Counted from the first letter of the stretch, positions 54,792 to 63,796 are shown. The stretch is 64,000 bases of DNA from an uncultured Chiayiivirga sp. (GCA_934525595.1 CAKSZJ010000006.1:51111-115110), one strand, 5' to 3'. Translations and numbers: made by a program. Notes: generated from the sequence alone by a model not told the origin.

Positions 54792-55226
54792 ATGTACAGC
54801 AAGATCCTGATTGCCACCGACGGCTCCGAGCTTTCCGGCAAGGGCGTCGAACACGGACTCAAGCTCGCGGCGGCACTCGGTGCCGAAGCGCTGCTGGTGA
54901 CCGTGACCGATCCCTGGCAGCCGGTCAGCACCTGGACCGCATCCTCGGAAATGGCCGAGGAATACCGCAAGCGCGTAACGGCGGACGCCGAGCGAATCCT
55001 CGCCGACGCGGCCCAGCGCGCCAGCACGCTGGGGGTTCGCCACCAGAGCCTGCACGTGCCCGATCGCTATCCCGCCGAGGCCATCCTGGAAACCTTGGCG
55101 GGACGCGGCTGCGATCTGGTGGTGATGGCCACCCACGGTCGCCGCGGGCTCGGTCGGCTGCTGATCGGCAGCCAGGCCAACGCGGTCATCACCCACAGCA
55201 CGATCCCGGTGCTGGTGGTGCGCTGA
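54792..55226 (+). CDS. Universal stress protein (UspA family)
   Basis: A 144-residue Usp protein. It starts YSKILIATDGSELSGKG and carries the ATP-binding loop VVMATHGRRGLGRLLIGSQA. ATG 54792 was chosen because GGAG lies at the proper distance; ATG 54786 is too close. It follows actP by 33 bases and is likely on the same transcript. Confidence 0.92.
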   Translation: MYSKILIATDGSELSGKGVEHGLKLAAALGAEALLVTVTDPWQPVSTWTASSEMAEEYRKRVTADAERILADAAQRASTLGVRHQSLHVPDRYPAEAILETLAGRGCDLVVMATHGRRGLGRLLIGSQANAVITHSTIPVLVVR

Positions 55227-55295
55227 GAGGGTGCGAAGAAAGGCACCCCCGCCCCAACGCCGCTGCGCGTCCGGCCTGCTGGAGGCGCGTCGGGC

Positions 55296-55413
55296 GTAGG
55301 TCGGCCCTACGTGGCCGACGCTGCCGGGCGTTGGAAGCAATCTCTACGCGGCCGACGTGGCTGGCGAGATGCTACGGGGTGCGTCGTCCGTCGGGGACGT
55401 AGCCCCGACCTAC
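55296..55413. repeat. Second inverted pair of GTAG-type REP palindromes
   Basis: Copy three (55296-55319) is GTAG plus GTCGGCC-CTACGT-GGCCGAC, with compensating changes that keep the stem; copy four (55390-55413) is the reverse orientation of GTAG plus GTCGGGG-CTACGT-CCCCGAC. The two copies flank 70 bases, like the pair at 51169-51299. Confidence 0.75.
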
Positions 55414-55470
55414 GGCGGCGGCGATGCTAGGCTTGGCGCGGTTTTCCTTCGCGTGAAGCGCACCGTGCCG

Positions 55471-56403
55471 ATGACTCCCGACTACCCCCGCGATCTCGTC
55501 GGCTACGGCCGCCACCCGCCGTTCGCCGACTGGCCGGGCGACGCGCGCATCGCGGTGCAGTTCGTGCTGAATCTGGAGGAGGGCGGGGAGAACTGCGTGC
55601 TGCACGGCGACGCCGGCAGCGAGCAGTTCCTCTCCGAGATCGTCGGTGCCGCCTCCTACCCGGCGCGCCACATGAGCATGGAGTCGATCTACGAATACGG
55701 CTCGCGCGTCGGCGCCTGGCGCATCCTGCGGGAGTTCGAGCGGCGCGGCCTGCCGCTCACCGTGTTCGGCGTGGCGATGGCGATGGCGCGCAATCCCGAG
55801 CTCACCGCCGCCTGCCGCGAGGCGGGCCACGAAATCGCCTCGCACGGCTGGCGTTGGATCCACTACCAGGACATGCCGCTCGAACAGGAGCGCGAGCACC
55901 TGCGGCGCGCGGTGGAAATCCACGCCGCGCTGACCGGCGCGCCGCCGCTGGGCTGGTACACCGGGCGCGACAGTCCCAACACGCGTCGCCTCGTGGCCGA
56001 GCACGGCGGCTTCCTCTACGACGCGGACTACTACGGCGACGAGCTGCCGTTCTGGATGGAGGTGGACACCGGCGCCGGCGCGCGGGTGCCGCATCTGGTC
56101 GTGCCCTACACGCTGGACGCCAACGACATGCGCTTCGCCACGCCGCAGGGGTTCAACACCGCTACCCAGTTCTTCGACTATCTGCGCGACAGCTTCGACG
56201 TGCTGTATGCGGAAGGCGCGGAGACGCCGCGCATGATGTCGATCGGCATGCACGCGCGCCTGCTCGGCCGGCCGGGGCGCTTCGTCGCACTGCAGCGCTT
56301 CCTCGACCACCTCGCGCGGCACGAACGGGTTTGGGTGTGCCGGCGCGTGGACATCGCCCGGCACTGGCGCGAACGGCATCCCTTTGCGCCGGCCGGTTCG
56401 TGA
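55471..56403 (+). CDS. puuE: Allantoinase PuuE (polysaccharide deacetylase fold)
   Basis: A 310-residue metal-independent allantoinase of the PuuE type, converting allantoin to allantoate. It begins TPDYPRDLVGYGRHPPFADWPGDARIAVQFVLN (landmark for residues 2-34), with EGGENCVLHGD and ASHGWRWIHYQDM typical of this subfamily. First gene of a four-gene ureide operon, 17 bases before uraD. ATG 55471 matches family length; the ribosome site is weak. Confidence 0.92.
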   Translation: MTPDYPRDLVGYGRHPPFADWPGDARIAVQFVLNLEEGGENCVLHGDAGSEQFLSEIVGAASYPARHMSMESIYEYGSRVGAWRILREFERRGLPLTVFGVAMAMARNPELTAACREAGHEIASHGWRWIHYQDMPLEQEREHLRRAVEIHAALTGAPPLGWYTGRDSPNTRRLVAEHGGFLYDADYYGDELPFWMEVDTGAGARVPHLVVPYTLDANDMRFATPQGFNTATQFFDYLRDSFDVLYAEGAETPRMMSIGMHARLLGRPGRFVALQRFLDHLARHERVWVCRRVDIARHWRERHPFAPAGS

Positions 56404-56420
56404 GCCGGGGAGATAGCGGC

Positions 56421-56936
56421 ATGGATCTGGACGCACTCAACGCCGCCGTGGCGGCGGATTTCGTCGCCGCCCTGTCAGGCATCTACGAACACTCGCCCTG
56501 GGTGGCCCGGGCGGTGGTTTCCGGGCGCCCGTTCAGCAGCGTGGACGCGCTCGCCGACGCGATGGCGCAGGCTGTCGCAGGGGCCGATGATGCGGCGAAG
56601 ATGGCACTGATTTGCGCCCACCCGCAGCTCGCCGGCCGCGCCGCGATCGCGGGCGAACTCACCGACGCCTCTGCGCAGGAGCAGCGCGGCGCCGGGCTCG
56701 ACCGGTGCAGCCCCGAGGAATTCGCGCGACTCAACGCGCTCAACGATGCCTACCAGGCGAAGTTCGGCTTTCCCTTCATCCTCGCCGTCAAAGGGCATAC
56801 GCGCAGCAGCATCCTTGCCGATATCGCGGCGCGGGTGCATAACGATCCGCTCTCCGAGCGCGCCGAGGCGCTGCGCCAGATCGACCGCATCGCGCGCTTG
56901 CGGCTCGACGCCCTGCTGGCGGCCGGAACGGCGTAG
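56421..56936 (+). CDS. uraD: OHCU decarboxylase
   Basis: A 171-residue enzyme that turns 2-oxo-4-hydroxy-4-carboxy-5-ureidoimidazoline into S-allantoin, the last step from urate. Motifs are ALSGIYEHSPWVA, the catalytic ICAHPQLAG with its histidine, and FGFPFILAVKGHTRSSIL. GGGGAGA precedes the ATG. The gene order puuE-uraD places consecutive steps together. Confidence 0.93.
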   Translation: MDLDALNAAVAADFVAALSGIYEHSPWVARAVVSGRPFSSVDALADAMAQAVAGADDAAKMALICAHPQLAGRAAIAGELTDASAQEQRGAGLDRCSPEEFARLNALNDAYQAKFGFPFILAVKGHTRSSILADIAARVHNDPLSERAEALRQIDRIARLRLDALLAAGTA

Positions 56937-57045
56937 CGCGCGCAGCTGGGCACGGCGCCGCTGGCAGTGTGCGGCGCGCGTTGACACCTGTCTTTCGCGC
57001 CGGGTTTGGGGTTGAATGGTGCTCTTCTCCTGACGTGAATCCATC

Positions 57046-58059
57046 ATGGCCGCCGCTCTCATCGATCCCGACGCTCCCGCCTTCACCCGCCGCTGCGTGA
57101 ATCTGGCCGATCCGCGCCTGGACGCGGTCGCCGTGCAGGCCAGCGACGAGTTCTTCGCGGCGAAGGAACGCATGCTCGACGCCGCACCTGCGCAGTTCCA
57201 TCCGGGGCGCTACGACGACCACGGAAAGTGGATGGACGGCTGGGAAACCCGCCGCCGCCGGCACGGCGGAAACGACTGGTGCGTGGTGCGACTGGCGCGG
57301 CCCGGAGTGATTGCGGGGCTGGACCTGGACACCTCGCACTTCACCGGCAACTTTCCGCCGGGTGCGTCGGTAGACGCCTGCCTCATGGCCGACGGCGAGG
57401 ATCCGGGCGAGGATGCGGCGTGGTTCCCGCTGCTCGGGCCCGTTTCGCTCACGGGCAACAGGCACCATTATTTTCCGATCGCGGTCGAGCGGCAGGTCTC
57501 GCACCTGCGTCTCAACATCTACCCCGACGGCGGCATCGCCAGGTTCCGCGCCTGGGGAGTGCCGGCCTTCGATCCGCGGCGCAGCGCGGTGGAGGGGCTG
57601 ATCGAACTGTCCGCAGCACTCAACGGCGGCACCGTTGTTGCAGCCAACAACGAGCACTTCGGTCCGGCCTCGGTGATGCTCTTGCCCGGTCGCGGCGTGA
57701 ACATGGGCGACGGCTGGGAAACCCGCCGCCGGCGCGAGCCGGGCAGCGACTGGTGCCTGATTGCGCTGGGTCATCCCGGCACGATCGAGCGCATCGAGAT
57801 CGACACCGCGCACTTCAAGGGCAACTTTCCGGACCGCTGCTCGATCCAGGCCGCGCGCGTGGACGTCGGCAGCGCCGAATCGCTGGTGACCCAGGCCATG
57901 TTCTGGCCCGAGCTTCTGCCCGAGCAGCCCATGACGGCCGATGCCATCCACGTGTTCCAGACGGAAATCCGGCCGCTCGGTCCGGTCAGCCACCTGCGCT
58001 TCAACATGATTCCCGACGGCGGCGTATCGCGCGTGCGGTTCTGGGGCCGCCCCGCGTGA
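57046..58059 (+). CDS. alc: Allantoicase
   Basis: A 337-residue allantoicase hydrolysing allantoate to ureidoglycolate and urea. Two tandem allantoicase repeats are obvious: [19 protein letters not shown] with [12 protein letters not shown] in the first half, and [19 protein letters not shown] with [12 protein letters not shown] in the second. The stop overlaps the allA start by 4 bases. Confidence 0.95.
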   Translation: MAAALIDPDAPAFTRRCVNLADPRLDAVAVQASDEFFAAKERMLDAAPAQFHPGRYDDHGKWMDGWETRRRRHGGNDWCVVRLARPGVIAGLDLDTSHFTGNFPPGASVDACLMADGEDPGEDAAWFPLLGPVSLTGNRHHYFPIAVERQVSHLRLNIYPDGGIARFRAWGVPAFDPRRSAVEGLIELSAALNGGTVVAANNEHFGPASVMLLPGRGVNMGDGWETRRRREPGSDWCLIALGHPGTIERIEIDTAHFKGNFPDRCSIQAARVDVGSAESLVTQAMFWPELLPEQPMTADAIHVFQTEIRPLGPVSHLRFNMIPDGGVSRVRFWGRPA

Positions 58060-58541
58060 GACCGCTGCGGGTCGAGGAACTCACGCCCGAAGCCTTCGCG
58101 CCCTTCGGCGAGGTCATCGCGCCTGGCGCGGCGCGCGAGGTGTGGTCGATCAATGCCGGCAGCGCGCAGCGCTTCCACGCGCTGGCGCGGACCGAAACGG
58201 TGGGCGAGGGCGGCCAGATCGGCATCAGCCTTTTTCGTGCCGCGCCGCGTGCCCTGCCGATCCGCATCGCGATGCTTGAACGCCATCCGCTCGGCAGCCA
58301 AGCCTTCGTGCCGCTCGCTCCGCGGCCCTGGCTGGTGGTGGTGGCGGAGTCGCCTGAATCCGCGCCGCGCGCCTTCCTCGCGCGCCACGGGCAGGGCGTC
58401 AATTATCGGCGCGGCACCTGGCACCACCCGCTGCTGGCGCTGGAAACCGTCAGCGATTTCCTCGTCGTGGACCGCATCGGGCCGGGCAACAACTGCGAGG
58501 AAGCCACGCTGTCCACGGCGTGGCTGCTGGCCGGGGACTAA
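58056..58541 (+). CDS. allA: Ureidoglycolate lyase
   Basis: A 161-residue ureidoglycolate lyase splitting ureidoglycolate into glyoxylate and urea. The family motifs [29 protein letters not shown], and [13 protein letters not shown] are present. GTG start, coupled to alc. Its 3' end touches the convergent beta-helix pseudogene. Confidence 0.93.
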   Translation: MRPLRVEELTPEAFAPFGEVIAPGAAREVWSINAGSAQRFHALARTETVGEGGQIGISLFRAAPRALPIRIAMLERHPLGSQAFVPLAPRPWLVVVAESPESAPRAFLARHGQGVNYRRGTWHHPLLALETVSDFLVVDRIGPGNNCEEATLSTAWLLAGD

Positions 58542-60306
58542 TCCTCGAATCCATCGCGGAACAGGGCCGGGTTCCACTCATACGCACCCATGTCGAACGG
58601 GCCGCCGATGTCGATGACCGGTGAATCCCAGGGGCGCGGGGAAAGTTCGTGGTCGTACTCCGGGTAGCCGGACTCTTCCGGGCAGCGGTCGATGGCCGGG
58701 GAATTGTCTTGCAATCGGTAATTTCCTGCCGCCGCGTTCACGAAGCCCGGCAAGATGTGCTGGATGGTCAGGGCGTCGCGGTGGCCGACGTTGACCAGGC
58801 TGTGGAACATGTTGCAGTGCATCGCCACCTGCGTGGTTCAGGCCGTGCAGAGGGCGACCGGCACGGCGGCGGGTGCATTGACGATGCTGCGCCCGAAGCC
58901 GGCCAGACCCTCCGCATGGGCAGCCACCACGCCCGTGGCGCCGGGATTGTCGGCGATGGTGTCGCCGAAAAAGCTCACCGTGGCCCGACGCGGCCCCGTG
59001 AACGAGGTGGGGCTGATCGCCACCACGCCCGGGCCGGTGTTGTCGGTGATCACGTTGTTTCCCGAGCGCAGTTCAGCGTCTGCGCGCACAGCCAGGTACG
59101 TGCTGCCGCCTTGCGTTGCCGTGTTGCTGAGGATGCGTGTACTCACGACAGCGGCTTGCGCGCCCGTGGAGACGGCAACCGCGCCGCCGAACGCGGCGCT
59201 GTTGCCGCTGATGCGCGAGCAGTGCCCGCCGCTGGCGCCGGGACAGCGCGTGCGAGTACGGGCGATGCTGGTGAACGCGCCGTTGCTGGCCGCCACGCCG
59301 CCGCCCACGCCGCTGAGGCCGGTGACTTCGTTGCCTGCCACGATGGCGTTGAGCAGTTGCACATGCGTGCCCTCGCCTTCCACATGGATGCCGCCCCCGG
59401 CATTGGAGGCGGTGTTGTTGATGATGAGCGGATGCGAATCGGCCGTGCTGTCGAGGCCGATGACGACGCTGCCGGCGTTGCTCACCGCGATGCCGCCCCC
59501 GGTGACCGCCGTATTTGCGCTGATGTTGAAGAACAGACCGCCCACCATGCTGCCGCCGGTATCGATCTGGGCATCACACCCATCGATGAGAAGGCCGCCG
59601 CCGCTGGTTCCTGCGGTATTTCTCACCACGACGGTATGGGCGACAGGATCAGCTCGCCGCCTGTCGAGCAGCGGATGCCGCCGCCTCCCGTCTGCGCCGT
59701 GTTGTCCGTTACCAGGGATGAGGCATCCAGCCATACCCGTGCTCCCGGCGCCTGGCCATCGGTGTAGATGCCTGCCCCGCTTGCGGCGCTGTTGTTGCTG
59801 ATGGCCACGCCCTCCAGCCGTACATTCGCGCCGCGAACCAGCAGCCCGCCACCGGCTCCTCCGCCCGCGTTGTTTCTCAGCGTGAGCTTGCGCAGCAATG
59901 CCTCGCGACGCAGATTGTCGGGAGAATCTGCGGTCCGGAGGATGCGCAGCAGGGCATTGGCCGGGTTGCCCGTGCCGTCGAGCACGGTGTTGCTGCTGCC
60001 GGGACTGGCCGAATCGCAGGTTTCATGACCGCCCTCGATGACGACGCTGCGGTTTCGCAGCTGGTAGCTCTTGCCGGAATAGCTGCCGCTGCGCGCCACC
60101 CGGATCACGTAAGAGTCGCCTGCCGGAATCGTCATGGGTACGGCGTCGATGGCGCTTTGCAGCGCATTGGGCAGGGTATCGGTGCGGTAGTCGCAGGCGG
60201 CATCCGCGCCCACGCGCAGCAGCGCGACGGCGGCATCGGCGCGCGGGCAGGCGAGCGCGCCGCACAGGATCAGCAGGGAAAGGATGGACGGGGCCAGGCG
60301 TGACAT
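58538..60306 (-). pseudogene. Secreted beta-helix (polymorphic outer-membrane-type) protein, broken
   Basis: A gene of about 590 codons encoding a signal peptide (RLAPSILSLLILCGALACPRADA) and a right-handed parallel beta-helix made of glycine/asparagine-rich repeats (NNAGGGAGGGLLV, NTAGTSGGGLLIDG, NTASNAGGGIHVEG). It is interrupted twice. Near 59638-59643 one base is missing, so the reading changes frame after GELILS and resumes HTVVVRNTAG. At 58840-58838 an in-frame TGA stands where the helix would continue into TTQVAMHCNMFH. The last part ends [17 protein letters not shown], a C-terminal style common in this bacterial group. Sequencing error is possible, but two independent lesions favour decay. 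Confidence 0.8.
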
Positions 60307-60417
60307 GGGTTCTCCGGAGGGTTTGTCAGCCCGATTCCTGACGATACGGCGCATGGCGAAAAAATCAGGCACGGCACGCCTTATCCTGTGCCCACAGCAT
60401 TCAGAAGCGGAGAGATC

Positions 60418-61215
60418 ATGCGCAGCGCAATGGCGGTGGTGACGATGTGGGCGTGCCTCGTGGTCGCGATGCCGGCACAGGCGTGGACGGCTTTCGGGCA
60501 TCGCCTGGTGGCGCTTCTTGCCTACGACGAGCTCTCGCCGGCTGCGAAGCTGCAGGTTGATGATCTCCTCGCGCTGGAGCCGGGCGCGGACATCGGCAGC
60601 ATCGCATCCTGGGCCGACGACGTGCGTCGCACGCCCGGCTACGAGGACACCGGCCCGCTGCACTACGTCAACTTTCCCCATCGCAGCTGCAGCTACGAAC
60701 CCGCGCGCGACTGCGAAGGCGGGGGCTGCGCGATCGGCGCGCTGGAGCGCTATTCCGCCGTGCTTGCAGATCGCTCGCAGCCGCGCGAGACGCGGCTGGA
60801 AGCGCTGAAGTTCGTGGTGCATTTCGCCGGCGACATCCATCAGCCCATGCACGCGGGAAATCGCGACGACCGCGGCGGCAACCGGTTCCAGGTCAACGTG
60901 AAGGGCAAGGGCAGCAACCTGCACGCGGTCTGGGACCACGACGTGCTCAGGAGTTCGGGCCTGAGTCTTGCGGCCTACCGTACCCGGCTCGCGCCGCAGG
61001 TGGCGCTGGCGGACGTCGAGCCGATGGATTTCACCGCCTGGGCGCTGGAGTCCTGCCGTCTTCTGGACAGCGCCGCGCTCTATCCGCGGCGCCCCGGCAC
61101 GCTGCCCAGGGACTATCTGGAAACCCATCGCCCGTTTGCCGAAGGCCGCATCGCCCTGGCGGCGGCGCGCTTGGCGGCGCTGCTGGAAAATCGCCTGGGC
61201 GCGGCTGCGAAGTAG
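60418..61215 (+). CDS. S1/P1-type zinc nuclease
   Basis: A 265-residue secreted nuclease. The signal peptide (VVTMWACLVVAMPAQA) is followed directly by the mature N-terminal tryptophan (WTAFGHRLVALLAYDEL), whose backbone binds zinc in this family. Zinc ligands are seen in SWADDVR, HYVNFPH, FVVHFAGDIHQPMHAG and HAVWDHDVL. It should degrade single-stranded DNA or RNA and 3'-nucleotides in the periplasm or outside. ATG 60418 is preceded by GGAGAG. Confidence 0.93.
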   Translation: MRSAMAVVTMWACLVVAMPAQAWTAFGHRLVALLAYDELSPAAKLQVDDLLALEPGADIGSIASWADDVRRTPGYEDTGPLHYVNFPHRSCSYEPARDCEGGGCAIGALERYSAVLADRSQPRETRLEALKFVVHFAGDIHQPMHAGNRDDRGGNRFQVNVKGKGSNLHAVWDHDVLRSSGLSLAAYRTRLAPQVALADVEPMDFTAWALESCRLLDSAALYPRRPGTLPRDYLETHRPFAEGRIALAAARLAALLENRLGAAAK

Positions 61216-61273
61216 TTTTCCCGCGGGCCATCGCTGCGGTTCGTCTGAACCGGAAACAACGGCATCCGGAGAC

Positions 61274-61287
61274 TTGACCGGGATCAA
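61274..61287 (+). promoter_or_regulatory. FNR/ANR-type operator upstream of ompW
   Basis: TTGACCGGGATCAA matches the palindrome TTGAT-N4-ATCAA at 9 of 10 defined positions. It is centred about 80 bases upstream of the ompW ATG, a position compatible with activation at low oxygen. OmpW genes are FNR-controlled in E. coli and Pseudomonas-type bacteria. Confidence 0.6.
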
Positions 61288-61360
61288 GCCCAGCGTGCTG
61301 CGTTGCATCAATCTGTCTCCCGGGATTGATTTCAACGCAATAAAAAAAAGGAGCTGCACC

Positions 61361-61972
61361 ATGACGCACCGCCCCCTTCTCGCCGCCGCACTCGCCGTGG
61401 CCCTCCTCGCGCCCGGCATCGCCAGCGCCAACGACACCTGGTTCGTCCGCGCCGGCGTGGCCAACGTCGACCCCAAGTCCAACAGCGGAACCCTGGCCGG
61501 CACCTTCAAGGCCAGCATCGACAGCGACATCAAGCCGACCGTGGCCTTTGGCTATTACCTCAACGACAACGTGGCGATCGAACTGCTTGCCGCGCTGCCG
61601 TTCAAGCATGAAGTCAGCCTCGATGGCGCAGGCGCGGTGGACTTCACCCACCTGCCGCCGACGGTGAGCCTGCAGTACTACTTCGCCCCCGATGCCGCGG
61701 TGAATCCGTTCGTCGGCGCCGGCGTCAACTACACCTGGACCTACGACGAGAAGACCCAGGGCCCGATTGCCGGCACCAAGGTCGGCATCGAGAACTCGTG
61801 GGGTCTGGCAGCGCAGGCCGGTCTGCTCTTCAAGGCCGGCAAGAACTGGGACATCGTGGCCGACGTGCGCTACATCGACATCAACGCCAAGGTGAAGCTC
61901 AACGGTGCGGACATCGGCACCGTGGACGTGAACCCGCTGGTCTACGGCGTGAGCGTCAACTTCCGCTTCTGA
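61361..61972 (+). CDS. ompW: OmpW family outer-membrane protein
   Basis: A 203-residue eight-stranded barrel. The signal peptide ends PGIASA, the mature protein starts NDTWFVRAGVANVDPKSNSG, and the protein terminates VYGVSVNFRF with the terminal phenylalanine. Motifs FGYYLNDNVAIELLAALPF and PPTVSLQYYFAP are characteristic. It forms a hydrophobic channel for small molecules. AAAAGGAG is a strong ribosome site, and an FNR box lies upstream, so anaerobic or low-oxygen induction is expected. Confidence 0.95.
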   Translation: MTHRPLLAAALAVALLAPGIASANDTWFVRAGVANVDPKSNSGTLAGTFKASIDSDIKPTVAFGYYLNDNVAIELLAALPFKHEVSLDGAGAVDFTHLPPTVSLQYYFAPDAAVNPFVGAGVNYTWTYDEKTQGPIAGTKVGIENSWGLAAQAGLLFKAGKNWDIVADVRYIDINAKVKLNGADIGTVDVNPLVYGVSVNFRF

Positions 61973-61997
61973 TTGCACTGCGAGCGATCGAGAACAC

Positions 61998-62036
61998 GCG
62001 CCCCGGCAGGGCATCCCGCCGGGGCGCTCTCGTTTT
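61998..62036 (+). terminator. Terminator of ompW
   Basis: Perfect 10-bp stem GCGCCCCGGC / GCCGGGGCGC around a 10-base loop, followed by TCTCGTTTT. Confidence 0.65.
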
Positions 62037-62120
62037 GAACAACCTTGTGCACCGTATCGGGTTGCCGCGCGACCTGCGTGCCGCTTAGAGTCCGCAGGAT
62101 TCATCGTGACGGGGGATGCA

Positions 62121-62261
62121 ATGAGCGCAGCGGGTATCGCACGCGCTGCGACAGGCGAGACATCGACGCTGGTCCGGCGTTGGCGTTCGGGCGACGATGC
62201 CGCGCGCGATGCGCTGGCGGCGCGGGTGCTGCCCGAATTGCGCCTCATGGCCGAGCGCGCC
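62121..62261 (+). pseudogene. ECF sigma factor gene, truncated after about 47 codons
   Basis: From ATG 62121 (with GGGGG upstream) the product reads MSAAGIARAATGETSTLVRRW and then SGDDAARDALAARVLPELRLMAERA. This is the region-2 start of an ECF sigma factor of the kind often paired with Ser/Thr kinases. After 62261 the similarity stops abruptly, the frame runs into PFWIPPCLLRF and base composition drops. The remainder of the gene is not within the window, including beyond the IS element. Confidence 0.6.
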
Positions 62262-62335
62262 CCTTTCTGGATACCACCCTGTCTACTCAGATTCACGCTC
62301 AGAAAAACCTTTCGATCGAAAGCGCAACAGCGGTA

Positions 62336-62348
62336 GTCCGTAACAACG
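62336..62348 (+). other. Left remnant of an attC-like site
   Basis: GTCCGTAACAACG lies just outside the predicted IS end. Its TAACAA resembles the start of integron attC sites (RYYYAAC box region), though the preceding bases do not fit the consensus fully. Its partner is 63892-63931. The 62262-62335 stretch between it and the sigma remnant shows no gene. Confidence 0.35.
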
Positions 62349-62363
62349 TGTATGGACTCCCCC

Positions 62364-62701
62364 GTCAACCCCTGACGGCAGGATTTTGTGAAGCGCCAGC
62401 TTCACGGCTTTTGATTCTGCTTTTTCCCTGCTGACGCTTTTGCTTCAACCCCGGCAAGACGGGAGCGGTTGCATTCGTGTATTCGGCTTTGCGGTGGGCT
62501 TTTTGCCCGAGCCATCATGGAATCCGCGAGTTGGGGCCAGACGTTCAAACGATCACGAAGATCACCATTGTTATCGGCTTGTCCAACTCGGGGACCGACA
62601 CGCTTGCATGAAGTTGAAGCTTGCAACATCAAAAGGTCTGGAACGGTGAAGCGGTGCTGCGATGAAACAGTGCTGCGATGAAACGGTTATGTGGAAGATG
62701 A
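62364..62701 (-). other. Non-coding right end of the IS, candidate bridge-RNA region
   Basis: About 340 bases of lower GC with no credible gene. It contains a hairpin GTGAAGC-GCCA-GCTTCAC (62388-62405) and a tandem repeat at 62654-62684. IS1111-group elements are reported to encode their guide RNA downstream of the transposase; the position here fits, but I cannot fold the RNA or identify its loops. Confidence 0.4.
62654..62684 (+). repeat. 16-bp-period tandem repeat beside the transposase stop
   Basis: Two perfect copies of GTGCTGCGATGAAAC separated by one base, 18 bases from the transposase stop codon. Confidence 0.7.
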
Positions 62702-63796
62702 TCAGGCAGTGCGTTGTTCGCGGCTGCTGACGTGTTCAGGATCGAAACTCGTGCCGTGGTGCTCGGCGGCCCACAACCGCCGCGCGGTCTTGTTCGCCAG
62801 CGCCACGGCGGCCTTGTTGTGGCCTTTGCGCTCGGCCAGTGCCAGCGCCCAGTGCTGGGTACGATCCAGCGGCTGGCCGCGTTTTCGGGCGGTGTGCGCC
62901 GCCACCAGGGCCGAACGCGCACCGTGGATCAGCAACGTGCGCAAATACACATCGCCTCGTTTGGTGATGCGCCCGAGCTTGCGGCTGCCGCCACTGGAAT
63001 ACTCGCGCGGGGTCAGGCCCAGCGCGCTGGCAAAATGCCGGCCCGAAGGAAACCGGGCGAAGTCGCCGATGCCCGCGCTCATCGCCGTGGCGGTGATCAG
63101 GCCCACGCCGGAAGCGGCCATCAATCGCTGACTGCGGGTATCGCGCCGGGCGATGTCGGCCAGTTGCTTCTCGATGGCGTCCATCGCCTCCTGACAGGCT
63201 TTGATGCGATCCAGCATCCCGGCCAGCGCATGGCGCAGGTCCATCGGGATATCGTTGTCGCCATCTTCCAGCGCCGCCAGCACCGCAGGCCGCACCTTGT
63301 CGGCCCCGGCGGGAATGGCGAAGCCGAACTCGCGCAGCAAGCCGCGCACGGTGTTGATCGCGGCGGTGCGTTCGGCCTTGTGATGCTCGCGGAGGCGATG
63401 CAGGCCCTGCGTGCCCTGTTGCTCGGGCGTCTTGATCGGCACCGGGCGGATATCCCCGCAGCGCGCTGCTTCCAGCAGCCCGGCGGCATCGGCGCGGTCG
63501 GTCTTGTTGCGGCGAACATAGGGACGAACGTGCTGCGCGGGCAGCAGTTCCACCGCATGACCAAGCCGGGCAAACCGCCGCGCCCAGGCATGAGCCGAGC
63601 CGCAGGCTTCCATCACCACGCGCAGCGGCGCACGGTTTTGCAGGCACTGCGCGAACGGCTTGCGCTTGAGCCGCTTGCGCTCGACGATGCGCCCTGCCGC
63701 ATCGGCAAAGGCCAGCTCGAACACATCCTTGGCAAGATCAATGGCGAGCATGACGGCGGAAGATTCTGTGCGGGTGGGTTTGGTGGTAGCGTTCAT
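62702..63796 (-). CDS. IS110/IS1111-family transposase (DEDD recombinase)
   Basis: A 364-residue recombinase. The RuvC-like DEDD catalytic residues are visible: D20 (LAIDLAKDVFE), E63 (VVMEACGSAHAW), D100 and D103 (RRNKTDRADAAGLLEA). The C-terminal Transposase_20 domain includes ASGVGLITATAMSAG and the conserved serine region LTPREYSSGGSRKLGRITKRGD. ATG 63796 is preceded by GAGAGGAGT; an upstream in-frame start would add 32 residues without family similarity. The frame is intact, so the element may be active. Confidence 0.92.
   Translation of the reverse strand: MNATTKPTRTESSAVMLAIDLAKDVFELAFADAAGRIVERKRLKRKPFAQCLQNRAPLRVVMEACGSAHAWARRFARLGHAVELLPAQHVRPYVRRNKTDRADAAGLLEAARCGDIRPVPIKTPEQQGTQGLHRLREHHKAERTAAINTVRGLLREFGFAIPAGADKVRPAVLAALEDGDNDIPMDLRHALAGMLDRIKACQEAMDAIEKQLADIARRDTRSQRLMAASGVGLITATAMSAGIGDFARFPSGRHFASALGLTPREYSSGGSRKLGRITKRGDVYLRTLLIHGARSALVAAHTARKRGQPLDRTQHWALALAERKGHNKAAVALANKTARRLWAAEHHGTSFDPEHVSSREQRTA

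Noticed and set aside
56981..57017. TTGACA followed by TTGAAT ahead of allantoicase
   Set aside because: The spacing is 25 bases, and no other -10 box lies at 16-18 bases; the operon has short gaps and needs no promoter here.
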